43,972 nucleotides of DNA from an uncultured Ectothiorhodospiraceae bacterium. Its GTDB lineage: Bacteria; Pseudomonadota; Gammaproteobacteria; Nitrococcales; Nitrococcaceae. This document shows, piece after piece, positions 9,669-19,097 of this stretch. Made by a program: the position numbers and the translations under genes. Positions within the stretch are counted from its first letter, which is position 1; each line of letters opens with the position of its first letter. The stretch covers positions 1 through 43,972 of the forward strand of contig CAJXMZ010000005.1 of assembly GCA_913056315.1 (NCBI GenBank), in the 5' to 3' direction. The notes under the pieces were generated by a model. That model saw only the letters and a program-made list of their open reading frames with translations, did not search any database and was not told the origin of the DNA.

Positions 9669-9693
9669 TTCACCTTCGTTACTCACCGCCCGA

Positions 9694-9702
9694 TGATATA
9701 CT
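9694..9702 (+). promoter_or_regulatory. Extended -10 element before dnaX
   Basis: TGATATACT matches the extended -10 consensus TGnTATAAT with one mismatch. Transcription would begin around 9709-9710, essentially at the dnaX ATG. There is no clear -35 and no Shine-Dalgarno sequence before dnaX, so a leaderless message is possible; read-through from ffs is the alternative. Confidence 0.4.
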
Positions 9703-9709
9703 GTTGTCT

Positions 9710-11353
9710 ATGACTTATCAGGTGCTCGCCCGGAAATGGCGCCCGCGTGGATTCGCGGAAATGGTCGGCCAAAGCCATGTGCTGCGGGCGCTTAGCAATG
9801 GCCTAGCCAATGGCCGTTTACACCATGCGTACTTATTTACCGGCACTCGGGGTGTGGGTAAGACGACCATCGCGCGTATTTTGGCCAAGTGCCTTAATTG
9901 CGAGGGCAATGGGGTTACCGATACGCCGTGCGGTCGTTGTGCGGCCTGTGCTGAAATTGATGCCGGGCGGTTTGTTGATCTCATCGAAGTCGATGCCGCC
10001 TCTCGCACGCGCGTTGAAGATACGCGAGAGTTGCTTGATAACGTGCAGTACGCGCCCAGTCGGGGGCGGTTTAAGATTTATTTAATTGACGAAGTGCACA
10101 TGCTCTCTTCGCATAGCTTCAATGCGCTACTCAAAACGCTTGAAGAGCCGCCGGATCATGTCAAATTTTTGCTCGCAACCACCGACCCGCAAAAACTCCC
10201 TGTCACGGTGTTATCGCGGTGTTTGCAATTTAACCTCAAGCCGCTTTTGCCTGATCTTATTGGTGGGCAAATTGAGCATATTGCGGCGGCTGAAAAAATT
10301 GATGTGGATGCCAATGCCGTTCGCCGATTGGCCATGGCCGCTGATGGCAGTATGCGCGATGCGCTGAGCTTGATGGATCAGGCGCTGGCTTTTGGTAGCG
10401 GCGCCCTGCGAGATCAGGAAGTGGCCGACATGCTCGGCAGCCTTGAGCAAGATTTTTTGTTTGATTTGCTTGAATGCCTGGCCCAAGGCGATGGCGCGGG
10501 GTTGGTGAAGGGCGTTGAGCGACTGGCGGATGCTTCGGCGGACTTCTCTGAGGCATTGGCAGATTTATTAGTGATTCTCCATCAGCTCACCCTTGCGCAA
10601 ACCGTGCCCGGGGTGATTGCCAACGATAGCCCAGATGGCGATCGGCTCGAGCGGTTGAGCCAGCATTTCGACAGCGCGGGCATTCAATTGCTTTATCAAA
10701 TCGCGCTGCACGGCCGTCGGGATTTGCCGATGGCCCCGGACCCGCGCGCGGGATTTGAGATGACAATGCTGCGCATGCTCGCCTTTCAGCCTGATTGGCA
10801 ACCAAGCAATGGCACCGAATCAGCACCGGCTCCGGCAAAAGCTAGCAAGCCCGTTGTCGAGCGCAAAGCATCAGCCCCCGAGCCCGCGGCAGCGCCACCC
10901 GCTGCATCTGAGTCAACGGATCCCGCGCCGACAAAAACATCGCATGTTGCCCCATCCAACCAAAGCACAGACTGGCATCAGTTGGTTCCCCAGCTTGGTC
11001 TAAGTGGTGTGTCTCAAGCGCTGGCCAACCACTGCGAGTGGGTAGGGCGTGAGGGCGATCGAATTACGTTGCAAATGGATGCGGATGACGAGCACTTGGC
11101 CAACGATAATGCCAAGACGCGGCTAACCCAAGCGCTTTGCGATTATTTCAATGAAAGCCTGAGTGTGATGATTAACGTCGGTGCGCTCAGCGCCGAGACG
11201 CCAGCCGATGCGGCCGCCCGCGCACGCGCCGAAAAACAATCCGCGGCGCAAGCGGCGATTGAGGCCGATCCGAATATCGCCGCACTCAAAGACACCTTTG
11301 GTGCCGAAGTAATAAGCGATTCCATCCGTCCCAATAACCAGGAGAGCGAATGA
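9710..11353 (+). CDS. dnaX: DNA polymerase III subunit gamma/tau
   Basis: Clamp-loader ATPase of the replicative polymerase. The N-terminus [21 protein letters not shown], Walker [10 protein letters not shown], the zinc-binding cysteines between CLNCEG and CGRCAAC, Walker [11 protein letters not shown] and the sensor SRC motif are clear. A Pro/Ala/Ser-rich linker (about residues 365-420) precedes a tau-type C-terminal domain. At 547 residues it is shorter than E. coli tau (643). I see no A-rich slippery site in the correct frame for making gamma. The ATG at 9710 is preferred to the TTG at 9704. It overlaps ybaB by ATGA. Confidence 0.97.
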   Translation: MTYQVLARKWRPRGFAEMVGQSHVLRALSNGLANGRLHHAYLFTGTRGVGKTTIARILAKCLNCEGNGVTDTPCGRCAACAEIDAGRFVDLIEVDAASRTRVEDTRELLDNVQYAPSRGRFKIYLIDEVHMLSSHSFNALLKTLEEPPDHVKFLLATTDPQKLPVTVLSRCLQFNLKPLLPDLIGGQIEHIAAAEKIDVDANAVRRLAMAADGSMRDALSLMDQALAFGSGALRDQEVADMLGSLEQDFLFDLLECLAQGDGAGLVKGVERLADASADFSEALADLLVILHQLTLAQTVPGVIANDSPDGDRLERLSQHFDSAGIQLLYQIALHGRRDLPMAPDPRAGFEMTMLRMLAFQPDWQPSNGTESAPAPAKASKPVVERKASAPEPAAAPPAASESTDPAPTKTSHVAPSNQSTDWHQLVPQLGLSGVSQALANHCEWVGREGDRITLQMDADDEHLANDNAKTRLTQALCDYFNESLSVMINVGALSAETPADAAARARAEKQSAAQAAIEADPNIAALKDTFGAEVISDSIRPNNQESE

Positions 11354-11673
11354 TGAAAGGTGGTATGGGCAACATGATGAAGCAAGCCCAGCGCATGCAA
11401 GAAGAGATGCAAAAAGCGCAGGCTGAGTTGGCTGAAATGGAAGTCAGTGGTCAGGCCGGTGGCGGTATGGTCACAGTGCAAATGAATGGCCGCCACGAGG
11501 TCCGGCGAGTCAATATTGATGAGAGCGTTTATGACGATCGTGAAATGGTCGAAGACTTAGTGGCGGCTGCCTGTAACGATGCAGTACAAAAGCTCGAGCA
11601 GGTCACTCAAGAGCGAATGTCAGATTTGACACAAGGTATGAATCTTCCGGCCGGAATGAAATTGCCTTTTTAA
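11350..11673 (+). CDS. ybaB: YbaB/EbfC nucleoid-associated protein
   Basis: Small dimeric DNA-binding protein of 107 residues. The Met/Gln-rich N-terminal helix ([19 protein letters not shown]) and the [20 protein letters not shown] core are typical of the family. Its ATG shares bases with the dnaX stop and has an AGGAGAG ribosome site, so translation is coupled. The dnaX-ybaB-recR order is widely conserved, though the link to replication and repair is not fully explained. Confidence 0.96.
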   Translation: MMKGGMGNMMKQAQRMQEEMQKAQAELAEMEVSGQAGGGMVTVQMNGRHEVRRVNIDESVYDDREMVEDLVAAACNDAVQKLEQVTQERMSDLTQGMNLPAGMKLPF

Positions 11674-11688
11674 CGGAATATCGTCCTT

Positions 11689-12288
11689 ATGGCCTACTCG
11701 CCACTTGTTCGTGAGCTCATCGATGCGTTTCGCTGCCTACCCGGCGTTGGGCCAAAGTCGGCTCAGCGTATGACGTTTGCGCTCTTGCAACGCGACCGCA
11801 ATGGTGCGCAGCGTCTGGCCCGAGCCCTTGAAGGGGCGGCTGAGGGCGTGGGTGAGTGCGAGCAGTGTCGTGATCTCACCGAAGCCCCCATATGCGCGCT
11901 ATGTCGCAGCGATCAGCGTAATCATGCGGTGCTGTGTTTGGTTGAAAACCCGGCTGATATTCAAGCGCTAGAAGAAGCAACCGATTACCGCGGATTGTAC
12001 TTTGTGCTCAAAGGCCGGCTGTCACCGCTGGATGGGATCGGGCCTGCTGAGTTGGGGCTTGAGGTTTTGGCAACCCGCTTTGCCCAGGGCGTTGTGCGCG
12101 AGATTATTTTAGCCACGAATCCCACCGTTGAAGGCGAGGCAACAGCGCAATACGTTGCCGAGATGGCCCGCGACGCGAATATTCAAGTCTCGCGCATTGC
12201 GCATGGTGTGCCGCTCGGGGGTGATCTTGAGTATGTGGACAGTGGCACGCTCTCTCATGCCTTTGCCGGGCGTACTCATTACGGTTAG
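11689..12288 (+). CDS. recR: Recombination protein RecR
   Basis: Ring-forming DNA-clamp partner of RecO in RecFOR loading of RecA at gaps. At 199 residues it has the normal length. The helix-hairpin-helix [12 protein letters not shown], the zinc finger [16 protein letters not shown], a Toprim domain ([15 protein letters not shown]) and the C-terminal Walker-B-like segment [18 protein letters not shown] are all visible. It starts 15 bases after ybaB. RecO is also encoded in this window, at about 40 kb. Confidence 0.97.
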   Translation: MAYSPLVRELIDAFRCLPGVGPKSAQRMTFALLQRDRNGAQRLARALEGAAEGVGECEQCRDLTEAPICALCRSDQRNHAVLCLVENPADIQALEEATDYRGLYFVLKGRLSPLDGIGPAELGLEVLATRFAQGVVREIILATNPTVEGEATAQYVAEMARDANIQVSRIAHGVPLGGDLEYVDSGTLSHAFAGRTHYG

Positions 12289-12327
12289 TGCCGTTTTCAG
12301 CTAAGTCTCACATTGACGGGGTTGATA

Positions 12328-12357
12328 TTGGTCACGCAAGGTACCCGACGGTATTGT
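12328..12357 (+). promoter_or_regulatory. Possible sigma70 promoter of the usp-BCCT pair
   Basis: TTGGTC, 18 bases, TATTGT, placed about 20 bases before the universal stress protein ATG within the 90-base gap after recR. Both hexamers are imperfect. No terminator is visible after recR. Confidence 0.25.
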
Positions 12358-12378
12358 GATTAATGAAATAGGCCCGTT

Positions 12379-12804
12379 ATGTTTAAAAAAATACTGGTTC
12401 CAGTGGATTTAGCGCATGTCGATGCACTCGCGAATGCGCTAGCGGCTGCCGATGACCTAGCCAAGCACTATGGTGCCGAAGTCTGCTATCTAGGGGTTAC
12501 GCCCACCACGCCAACGAGTGTAGCCGCCACACCAGCGGAATATGAAAAAAAGCTCGGTGAGTTTGCTGACAAGCAAGCACACAAGCACCAACAGTCGGTA
12601 TCAGCGCATGCGGTTGCGTCGCCGGATCCGGTTGCTGACCTCGATGACATTGTTCTCAAAGCGATCCATGAAGTGAATGCCGATTTATTGGTGATGGCGA
12701 CCCATCTGCCACGGCATTTGGATGCAGTGATTCCCGCGCATGGCGGCAAAATCGCGACACACACTGATATTTCAGTGTTTCTAGTCCGTCAAACACAGGA
12801 GTAG
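12379..12804 (+). CDS. Universal stress protein (UspA family)
   Basis: Single-domain cytoplasmic protein of 141 residues with the UspA fold: MFKKILVPVDLAHVDALANAL at strand 1, ADLLVMATHLP at strand 4 and TDISVFLVR at the final strand. The ATP-binding signature G-x2-G-x9-G(S/T) is not clearly met (HLPRHLDAVIPAHGGKIATHT), so nucleotide binding is uncertain. It lies five bases before the BCCT transporter on the same strand, so they probably form an operon. Small Usp proteins beside osmolyte transporters can tune transport (TeaD with TeaABC in Halomonas is the known example), so a similar role is a reasonable inference. Confidence 0.9.
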   Translation: MFKKILVPVDLAHVDALANALAAADDLAKHYGAEVCYLGVTPTTPTSVAATPAEYEKKLGEFADKQAHKHQQSVSAHAVASPDPVADLDDIVLKAIHEVNADLLVMATHLPRHLDAVIPAHGGKIATHTDISVFLVRQTQE

Positions 12805-12809
12805 GGCTT

Positions 12810-14465
12810 GTGAGTGAAAATAATACTCGTGATCAAAACGAGAACGCCGGGATTCCCGCGCCGGAGGGGCGCTCCAATCTAATTGATACCGACTATGTGA
12901 TTGGCCAAGACAACGTCGCCGGTAGTGCGCTAGGTCTTAATGTCGATTTGCACGGCAAGGTGTTTACCATTTCCGCACTGACGGTTTTGTTGTTTGTGAT
13001 CGCCACCTTGGCCTTACAAAACTCTGTTGCCCCCTTGTTTGAGAGCTTACGGGTTTGGTTGACCAGTAATTTGTCCTGGTTTTTCTTAGCCGGCGCTAAT
13101 GTGTTTGCCTTGCTTGCGGTGGGGCTTATCTTTACCCCGTTGGGCAAAGTCAGACTTGGCGGCCAAGAGGCCACGCCGGACTTTAGCAACAGTGGCTGGT
13201 TTGCCATGTTGTTTGCTGCGGGTATGGGCATTGGTCTGATGTACTTTGGGGTCTCAGAGCCGCTGAGTCATTTTGGCTCGTCAATGGGTGGTGTTGCTGG
13301 CGATGGGGGTGTGCGCACCGACTGGGCGCCTTTGGGTGCCGCAGCCAATAACCCGGATGCAGCGATGTCGCTGAGCATGGCCGCAACGATTTTCCATTGG
13401 GGACTCCACCCTTGGGCTATCTACGCGGTGGTTGCCTTGGCGCTGGCTTTGTTTTCATTTAACAAAGGCCTGCCTTTGACCATGCGTTCGGTGTTTTATC
13501 CCATTCTGGGTGAGCGCGTTTGGGGTTGGCCGGGTCACGTCATCGATATTTTGGCGGTGTTTGCCACGCTATTTGGTTTAGCAACCTCGCTTGGGCTCGG
13601 CGCCCAGCAGGCGACGTCGGGGCTTTCGCACCTGTTTGGTGTAGCCAACAATGAAGTCACCATGGTGGTGCTCATTATGGGGATTACCATCGTTGCGCTG
13701 GCCTCTGTGATGCTGGGTGTGGATAAGGGCGTGCAGCGACTGTCGCAGCTCAACATGGTGCTCGCTGGCCTGCTGTTGGGATTTGTCCTGTTGGTTGGCC
13801 CGACCTTGCTGATAGTCACCGGATTTTTCGATAACTTGGTCTCCTATGTCACGCATCTGCCAGCGCTGTCCAACCCGTTTGGCCGCGAAGACGCCAACTT
13901 CTCGCAAGGTTGGACGGCGTTTTATTGGGCCTGGTGGATTTCTTGGTCGCCGTTTGTGGGCATGTTCATTGCCCGGGTCTCACGCGGGCGGACCGTGCGC
14001 GAGTTCTTAATCGCAGTGCTGATTATTCCGACCCTAATTTCAGTGTTGTGGATGACCGCGCTTGGCGGAACCGCATTAGACCAAGTGGTTAACCAGGGTC
14101 TGGAAGGCGTGGCCGCCGCAAGTGGTGATTTGCAGCTGTTTGAGATGCTCGGCAACTTGCCGTTAGCCACCATTACCTCATTGGTCGCGGTGGTGTTGGT
14201 GATTGTCTTCTTTGTTACCTCATCCGACTCAGGTTCGTTGGTGATCGATGCGATCACCGCCGGTGGCAAAGTGGATGCACCCAAGCCACAGCGGATGTTC
14301 TGGGCCATTATTGAGGGCGCCATTGCAATTGCGCTGCTACTGGGTGGTGGATTAGTCGCGCTACAGGCGATGGCGGTATCCGTTGGCTTCCCATTCACTG
14401 TGGTGTTGTTGGTGGCCTGCTACGCCATTGTGAAGGGCCTATTGGACGAGCCCCGCGGGGCTTAA
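12810..14465 (+). CDS. BCCT-family betaine/choline/carnitine-type transporter
   Basis: Secondary transporter for quaternary ammonium or related compatible solutes, with 12 predicted membrane segments in 551 residues. A hydrophilic N-terminal tail of about 50 residues comes first. The glycine stretch GMGIGLMYFGVSEPLSHF and the tryptophan box FYWAWWISWSPFVGMFIARVSRGRT define the family. The C-terminal tail is very short (KGLLDEPRGA), unlike the long osmosensory tail of BetP, so strong osmotic gating through that tail is unlikely. The start is GTG at 12810. It converges on the exonuclease gene with a 4-base overlap. The exact substrate cannot be called. Confidence 0.94.
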   Translation: MSENNTRDQNENAGIPAPEGRSNLIDTDYVIGQDNVAGSALGLNVDLHGKVFTISALTVLLFVIATLALQNSVAPLFESLRVWLTSNLSWFFLAGANVFALLAVGLIFTPLGKVRLGGQEATPDFSNSGWFAMLFAAGMGIGLMYFGVSEPLSHFGSSMGGVAGDGGVRTDWAPLGAAANNPDAAMSLSMAATIFHWGLHPWAIYAVVALALALFSFNKGLPLTMRSVFYPILGERVWGWPGHVIDILAVFATLFGLATSLGLGAQQATSGLSHLFGVANNEVTMVVLIMGITIVALASVMLGVDKGVQRLSQLNMVLAGLLLGFVLLVGPTLLIVTGFFDNLVSYVTHLPALSNPFGREDANFSQGWTAFYWAWWISWSPFVGMFIARVSRGRTVREFLIAVLIIPTLISVLWMTALGGTALDQVVNQGLEGVAAASGDLQLFEMLGNLPLATITSLVAVVLVIVFFVTSSDSGSLVIDAITAGGKVDAPKPQRMFWAIIEGAIAIALLLGGGLVALQAMAVSVGFPFTVVLLVACYAIVKGLLDEPRGA

Positions 14466-15178
14466 GTCCAAAGCTCGCCAATTGGCGTCGAGCGTTTGTA
14501 GTGGTGCTGTATTTGTGCCTGCAAAAGCTCGGCGCCGGCGAGTGCGTCGACCACCGCGCGGTGGCCCTCATAATTGGGTAGCCCATAGCGCCGACGGCTG
14601 TCGGCGAGTCGAATGGAGACCGGCGTTTGACCCATGAGGGTGCGCAAACGCGTTCGCCACCCGTGGCGATAACGCCGGGCTTCAATCGCCATTGTGTCGA
14701 TGAGGGGAAAACGCAACTGTGCGTTGCTTATGCCTTTGATGGTCTGCTCTAAAAACCCCCGTTCAATCGGGTGGTAATGAACCACAACCAAGTGACCGGC
14801 AATGGCGTTGAGCAGGTCGGCATAGATCGACTCAAAGCGTGGCGCTTTCAATGCTTGCGTATGGGTGATGTGGTGATAGGCCACTGACTCATTGTCATAG
14901 TTATGGGGTGGACGCAGTAGCCATTGCTGACGTTGGCTAAAATAGACCTGCGATAGATCAAAAGGCACCAGCCCAATACTTAAAATCACATCACGCCGTG
15001 GATCTAAGCCGCTGGTTTCAAAATCAAGCGCGACCAATGGGGTATCGCCGATGGCGCTGACTGGGTCCAACACCGAGCGGCGGTAGTAATCGCGCAGCAC
15101 CGGGTCGGGATTTTTTTGGCTTTGTGCTTGCAGCCACGCTCGCCATGGTTGGCCGTTTTGCTCGCGTACGGGGCGCAC
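14462..15178 (-). CDS. DEDDh-like 3'-5' exonuclease (DnaQ/epsilon-like), atypical
   Basis: RNase-H-fold exonuclease of 238 residues. The first acidic pair is clear (VALDFETSGLDP, Asp52 and Glu54) and the last motif is YEGHRAVVDALAG (His and Asp). The second motif normally reads HNxxFDxxF, but here it is VVVHYHPIERGFLE, with Glu in place of the catalytic Asp. A 45-residue N-terminal extension precedes the domain. The GTG start shares one base with the stop of the cNMP/CBS/DUF294 gene (TAGTG), so the two are translationally coupled. In Pseudomonas a similar pair (PA3232/PA3233) sits beside a sodium:acetate symporter gene. A role in replication proofreading is unlikely in this context. Confidence 0.85.
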   Translation of the reverse strand: MRPVREQNGQPWRAWLQAQSQKNPDPVLRDYYRRSVLDPVSAIGDTPLVALDFETSGLDPRRDVILSIGLVPFDLSQVYFSQRQQWLLRPPHNYDNESVAYHHITHTQALKAPRFESIYADLLNAIAGHLVVVHYHPIERGFLEQTIKGISNAQLRFPLIDTMAIEARRYRHGWRTRLRTLMGQTPVSIRLADSRRRYGLPNYEGHRAVVDALAGAELLQAQIQHHYKRSTPIGELWT

Positions 15179-17097
15179 TAGCGACGGCCTTGATTGGGGG
15201 TGTTTTTGCTGGGTTTTGGGTAGCGGAAGCGCAAGAATTTCTGCGCCTGACTCAGCGCACGAAAGGCTTCTTTTATTTCGTGGCGTTCGCGATCAGGCAC
15301 CTGCTCGGGTTCGATATTATTATCCGGTTCGTCACCGCGGTCGATGTCGATGACTTGGTGGCGCAAGCGGGTGTTGCTGAGCACTTCGAGCGAATACGCC
15401 AAACGGTCAGCCACGCCTGGGCCTAAGAGCTGGGTATTGGCAATGTCCTTTAGGCGGTCAAATGAGTTTTGGGCGCGCGACCCGCAGGCCAGTGCGTGAA
15501 TGCGAATTAGGTCGGTTAGCGGCGCTGTGCCTCGGCGCTTGACGTTAATCGAGTTGTTTTGCCGGCCATCCTTTTCCATGACGAAATCACGAAAAAATCC
15601 AATGGGCGGCGTGCGATTAAGCGCATTTCTGGCCATAGCGGCTAAAAACTCGGGGCTTTGCGCGGCCTGCGTTGAAATAATGTCTTGGAGGTTTTCGACA
15701 AAGCGCTCTTCGCCATGGATGTTGTCGAGGTCAAAAAAGATATTGCTGTGCAGTAGCGGCTCGGGTGCGGGTGAGCGAATCCAGCTGCGAAAATAGTCCT
15801 GCCACTGCGACAGGGGTTGTCGCCAGCGCGGATTAGTCGCCATGATTTCGCCTTTACAATAGGCATAACCGCAAGCGTCAAGCCCATCACTAACAAACTT
15901 GGCTAAATCGAGAAAATAGCCATCGTGCAGCGCTCGATCAAACGCATCGTCCAGCACTAACGCGTTGTCTTGGTCGGCCACCAAGGTTTGCTCATCACGC
16001 GCCATCGAGCCCATCGCAATAAACGCATACGGCACAGGCGGTGGGCCGAGCTTGGCTTCCGCCAGTTCTATTAAGCGGCGCATAAAACTGCGCGCAATCG
16101 ATGATAGCGCGGTGGTTACGGTGCGCGAGTCAGCGCCTTCGCGAATCATTCTGGCCGCCGACTGGCGCACATCAGTGAGCAACGTCGCTAAACCGGCAAC
16201 GGTATTTTGGCTAAGCAAGTTATCGATGAGGTAGAGGCTGCTTTGGGTTTCAAAGCGCACGACATCTTCAAGCCCGACCACCCCAATGGGGCGGCGCCGG
16301 TGCAATACCACTAGATGATGCACATTACGTCGCAGCATCGTCAGCATGGCCTCTTGGACGGTTTCATCGGACTGAATGACAAACAGCTGGTCATTGGTGA
16401 TTTCACCAATGGGGGTATCGGCTGAGCGGCCAGTTGCCACAATTTTTTGCCGAAAATCGGCATCGGTGACAATGCCCATCACCTGCCATAGCGCGCCATC
16501 GCTGCCGGTATAGCTATAGCGCGGGTTATCCTCGGATTCGCCAACCACCAGCAGTGCTGCTGTTGGCTCTGTGGCCATGTGCTGTGCCGCCTGACGCGCG
16601 GTATCGGTTGTTTTGGCAATAAGCGGTTCGTTTTTGACCAACTTGCGAACTTTCGTGCTGGCTAGGCTGCTGGTTTGACCTCGGGTCTCCGTGTTGTCAA
16701 CGCGCGGTCGGCCAAGCTCGACAAAGTCAGCAAAGGCATCATCGGCTTCGCACAGATGGTCAAAAACTGCACGCGGAATTTTATAAATGAGCGTGTCTTC
16801 GATGGCGAGGGCTGGATAGTGCACGCGCTGGCCTCGCAGTAGGCCGTAGTGCCCAAATAGGCTGCCCTCGCCTAGACGGTCAAATAAGTCCCCTGTGCGT
16901 CGGTAGACCTCAACGGCGCCGCTGCGCACATAGTGCAGGGCCTCAATCGGCTGGTTAGCGCTGAGTATCTGCCGCCCAGCCCGGTAGTAGCTCACCTCGA
17001 TATGGTCAGCTACCTCATCGAGCAGAGCATCGCTTAGCGACTCAAAGGGTGGGTAACCACTCAGATGTCGGCGAATTTCGGTGAGTTCAGGATCCAC
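15178..17097 (-). CDS. cNMP-binding / tandem CBS / DUF294 putative nucleotidyltransferase
   Basis: Cytoplasmic signalling protein of 639 residues with a cyclic-nucleotide-binding-like domain (about 1-135, YRAGRQILSANQPIEALHYVRSG), a CBS pair (about 160-290), a GlnD-like nucleotidyltransferase domain (FIAMGSMARDEQTLVADQDNALV, GS followed by DxD, near residue 370) and a C-terminal DUF294 helical domain. CBS domains sense adenosyl ligands and the GlnD-like domain may transfer a nucleotide to a target protein. The target is unknown; linked transporter genes in other genomes make a transporter or its regulator a candidate. The start is GTG, one base after the cysB stop. No transmembrane segment is visible, so it must act on the membrane through contacts if at all. 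Confidence 0.9.
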   Translation of the reverse strand: MDPELTEIRRHLSGYPPFESLSDALLDEVADHIEVSYYRAGRQILSANQPIEALHYVRSGAVEVYRRTGDLFDRLGEGSLFGHYGLLRGQRVHYPALAIEDTLIYKIPRAVFDHLCEADDAFADFVELGRPRVDNTETRGQTSSLASTKVRKLVKNEPLIAKTTDTARQAAQHMATEPTAALLVVGESEDNPRYSYTGSDGALWQVMGIVTDADFRQKIVATGRSADTPIGEITNDQLFVIQSDETVQEAMLTMLRRNVHHLVVLHRRRPIGVVGLEDVVRFETQSSLYLIDNLLSQNTVAGLATLLTDVRQSAARMIREGADSRTVTTALSSIARSFMRRLIELAEAKLGPPPVPYAFIAMGSMARDEQTLVADQDNALVLDDAFDRALHDGYFLDLAKFVSDGLDACGYAYCKGEIMATNPRWRQPLSQWQDYFRSWIRSPAPEPLLHSNIFFDLDNIHGEERFVENLQDIISTQAAQSPEFLAAMARNALNRTPPIGFFRDFVMEKDGRQNNSINVKRRGTAPLTDLIRIHALACGSRAQNSFDRLKDIANTQLLGPGVADRLAYSLEVLSNTRLRHQVIDIDRGDEPDNNIEPEQVPDRERHEIKEAFRALSQAQKFLRFRYPKPSKNTPNQGRR

Positions 17098-17098
17098 G

Positions 17099-18146
<1,048 letters not shown>

Positions 18147-18183
18147 CAACGCGCATTGGCCTGCGTGACTGCGTGTTTACGCT

Positions 18184-18219
18184 AAAAAAAAGCCTGCCGC
18201 GGCGCGCCGGGGCAGGCTT
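18184..18219 (-). terminator. Rho-independent terminator of yccA
   Basis: A perfect 9-base stem AAGCCTGCC/GGCAGGCTT encloses a 12-base GC-rich loop and, on the minus strand, runs into eight T residues. It lies 25 bases downstream of the yccA stop and separates yccA from cysB. Confidence 0.9.
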
Positions 18220-18243
18220 AGACTGCGTTGGGCCTTGAACGGA

Positions 18244-18927
18244 CTAACGCTCTCCAGCAAACGCAGCGAGCAGCTGCAGTAAGCTTAGGAACAGGTTGTA
18301 GATGGTCACGTAAAGCGTAATCGTGGCCATGATGTAGTTTGTCTCACCACCATGGATGATTTCGCTAGTCTGGTACAAAATCAGTGCGCTCATGAGTACA
18401 ACGAACGCCGCACTAACGGCCAGTGACAGCGCTGGAATCGAGAAGATCATTGCGATGATGGCGCCGGCAAAGGCCACCAACACACCGGCAAAGATGAACC
18501 CGCGCATAAAGCTAAAGTCCCGCTGTGTGGTCAGCGCGTAGGCGGATAAGCCAAGAAAGATCAGTCCAGTCCCACCAAGCGCCATCGTGACCAGTTCGGC
18601 GCCGTTACTAAAGCCGCTAATGTAGAGGCTAACGATAGGCCCAATGGTGTAACCCATAAAGCCGGTCATTGCGAACACGCTGGCTAGGCCCCAAACGCTA
18701 TTGCGAAGCGATGTGGTTAAGAACAGCAGACCAAAATATCCACCAAGCACCAGCAACCAGTGCATGGGCGGGGCATTGGTCGCCATGGCCACGCCGGCCA
18801 TTGCGGCGCTAAACAGCAGCGTCATGGACAGCAATGCGTAAGTGTTGCGTAGAACTTTATTGGTCGCGATTGCCGAGCCACCCGAGGCTGCCCGGGGCGC
18901 CGTTGCCGTACGAATATTAAAAGCCAT
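18244..18927 (-). CDS. yccA: Bax inhibitor-1 family membrane protein, YccA-like
   Basis: Inner-membrane protein with seven hydrophobic segments; YccA in E. coli binds and restrains the FtsH protease when SecY is jammed. The ATG at 18927 has an ideal AGGAGG seven bases upstream, giving 227 residues (E. coli YccA 219); the track extends 12 residues too far. The N-terminus (MAFNIRTATAPR) is polar, and the last segments carry the family signature region ALILYQTSEIIHGGETNYIMA with its conserved acidic residue. The gene is monocistronic, with its own terminator. Confidence 0.92.
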   Translation of the reverse strand: MAFNIRTATAPRAASGGSAIATNKVLRNTYALLSMTLLFSAAMAGVAMATNAPPMHWLLVLGGYFGLLFLTTSLRNSVWGLASVFAMTGFMGYTIGPIVSLYISGFSNGAELVTMALGGTGLIFLGLSAYALTTQRDFSFMRGFIFAGVLVAFAGAIIAMIFSIPALSLAVSAAFVVLMSALILYQTSEIIHGGETNYIMATITLYVTIYNLFLSLLQLLAAFAGER

Positions 18928-18985
18928 CGTCAGTCCTCCTGAAGATAAACAGGTTATAAGCATCTAACATGCCATGAGATGAGGG

Positions 18986-19011
18986 CAGTGTCACTGTAAT
19001 TCAATACACTG
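18986..19011. promoter_or_regulatory. Palindromic elements between yccA and thrH
   Basis: CAGTGTCACTG (CAGTG-T-CACTG) is followed 9 bases later by ACACTG, which also pairs with the leading CAGTGT across 14 bases. The nested palindromes lie in the 170-base divergent intergenic region and could be an operator shared by yccA and thrH. Of the rest of the region, only TACAAT at 19079, a possible -10 very close to the thrH start, stands out. Confidence 0.3.
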
Positions 19012-19097
19012 TCATCGTTTTGTCACGAAGCGGGATTGCTTGCAGGTGCAACGCAAAAGCCTTAGTGTCCGCTTCCCTTACAATTTGGGACATTGTT

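Noticed and set aside
9506-9673. Upstream extension of chrA in the ORF track
   Set aside because: It is antisense to the SRP RNA; GGAGG before the GTG at 9505 and family length support the shorter form.
10293-10298. Run of six A residues in dnaX as a gamma frameshift site
   Set aside because: Frame is GAA AAA ATT, not X XXY YYZ, and it lies far upstream of the E. coli frameshift position.
13922-14398. 158-residue antisense ORF within the BCCT gene
   Set aside because: Complement of a membrane-protein coding region with no start signal or family.
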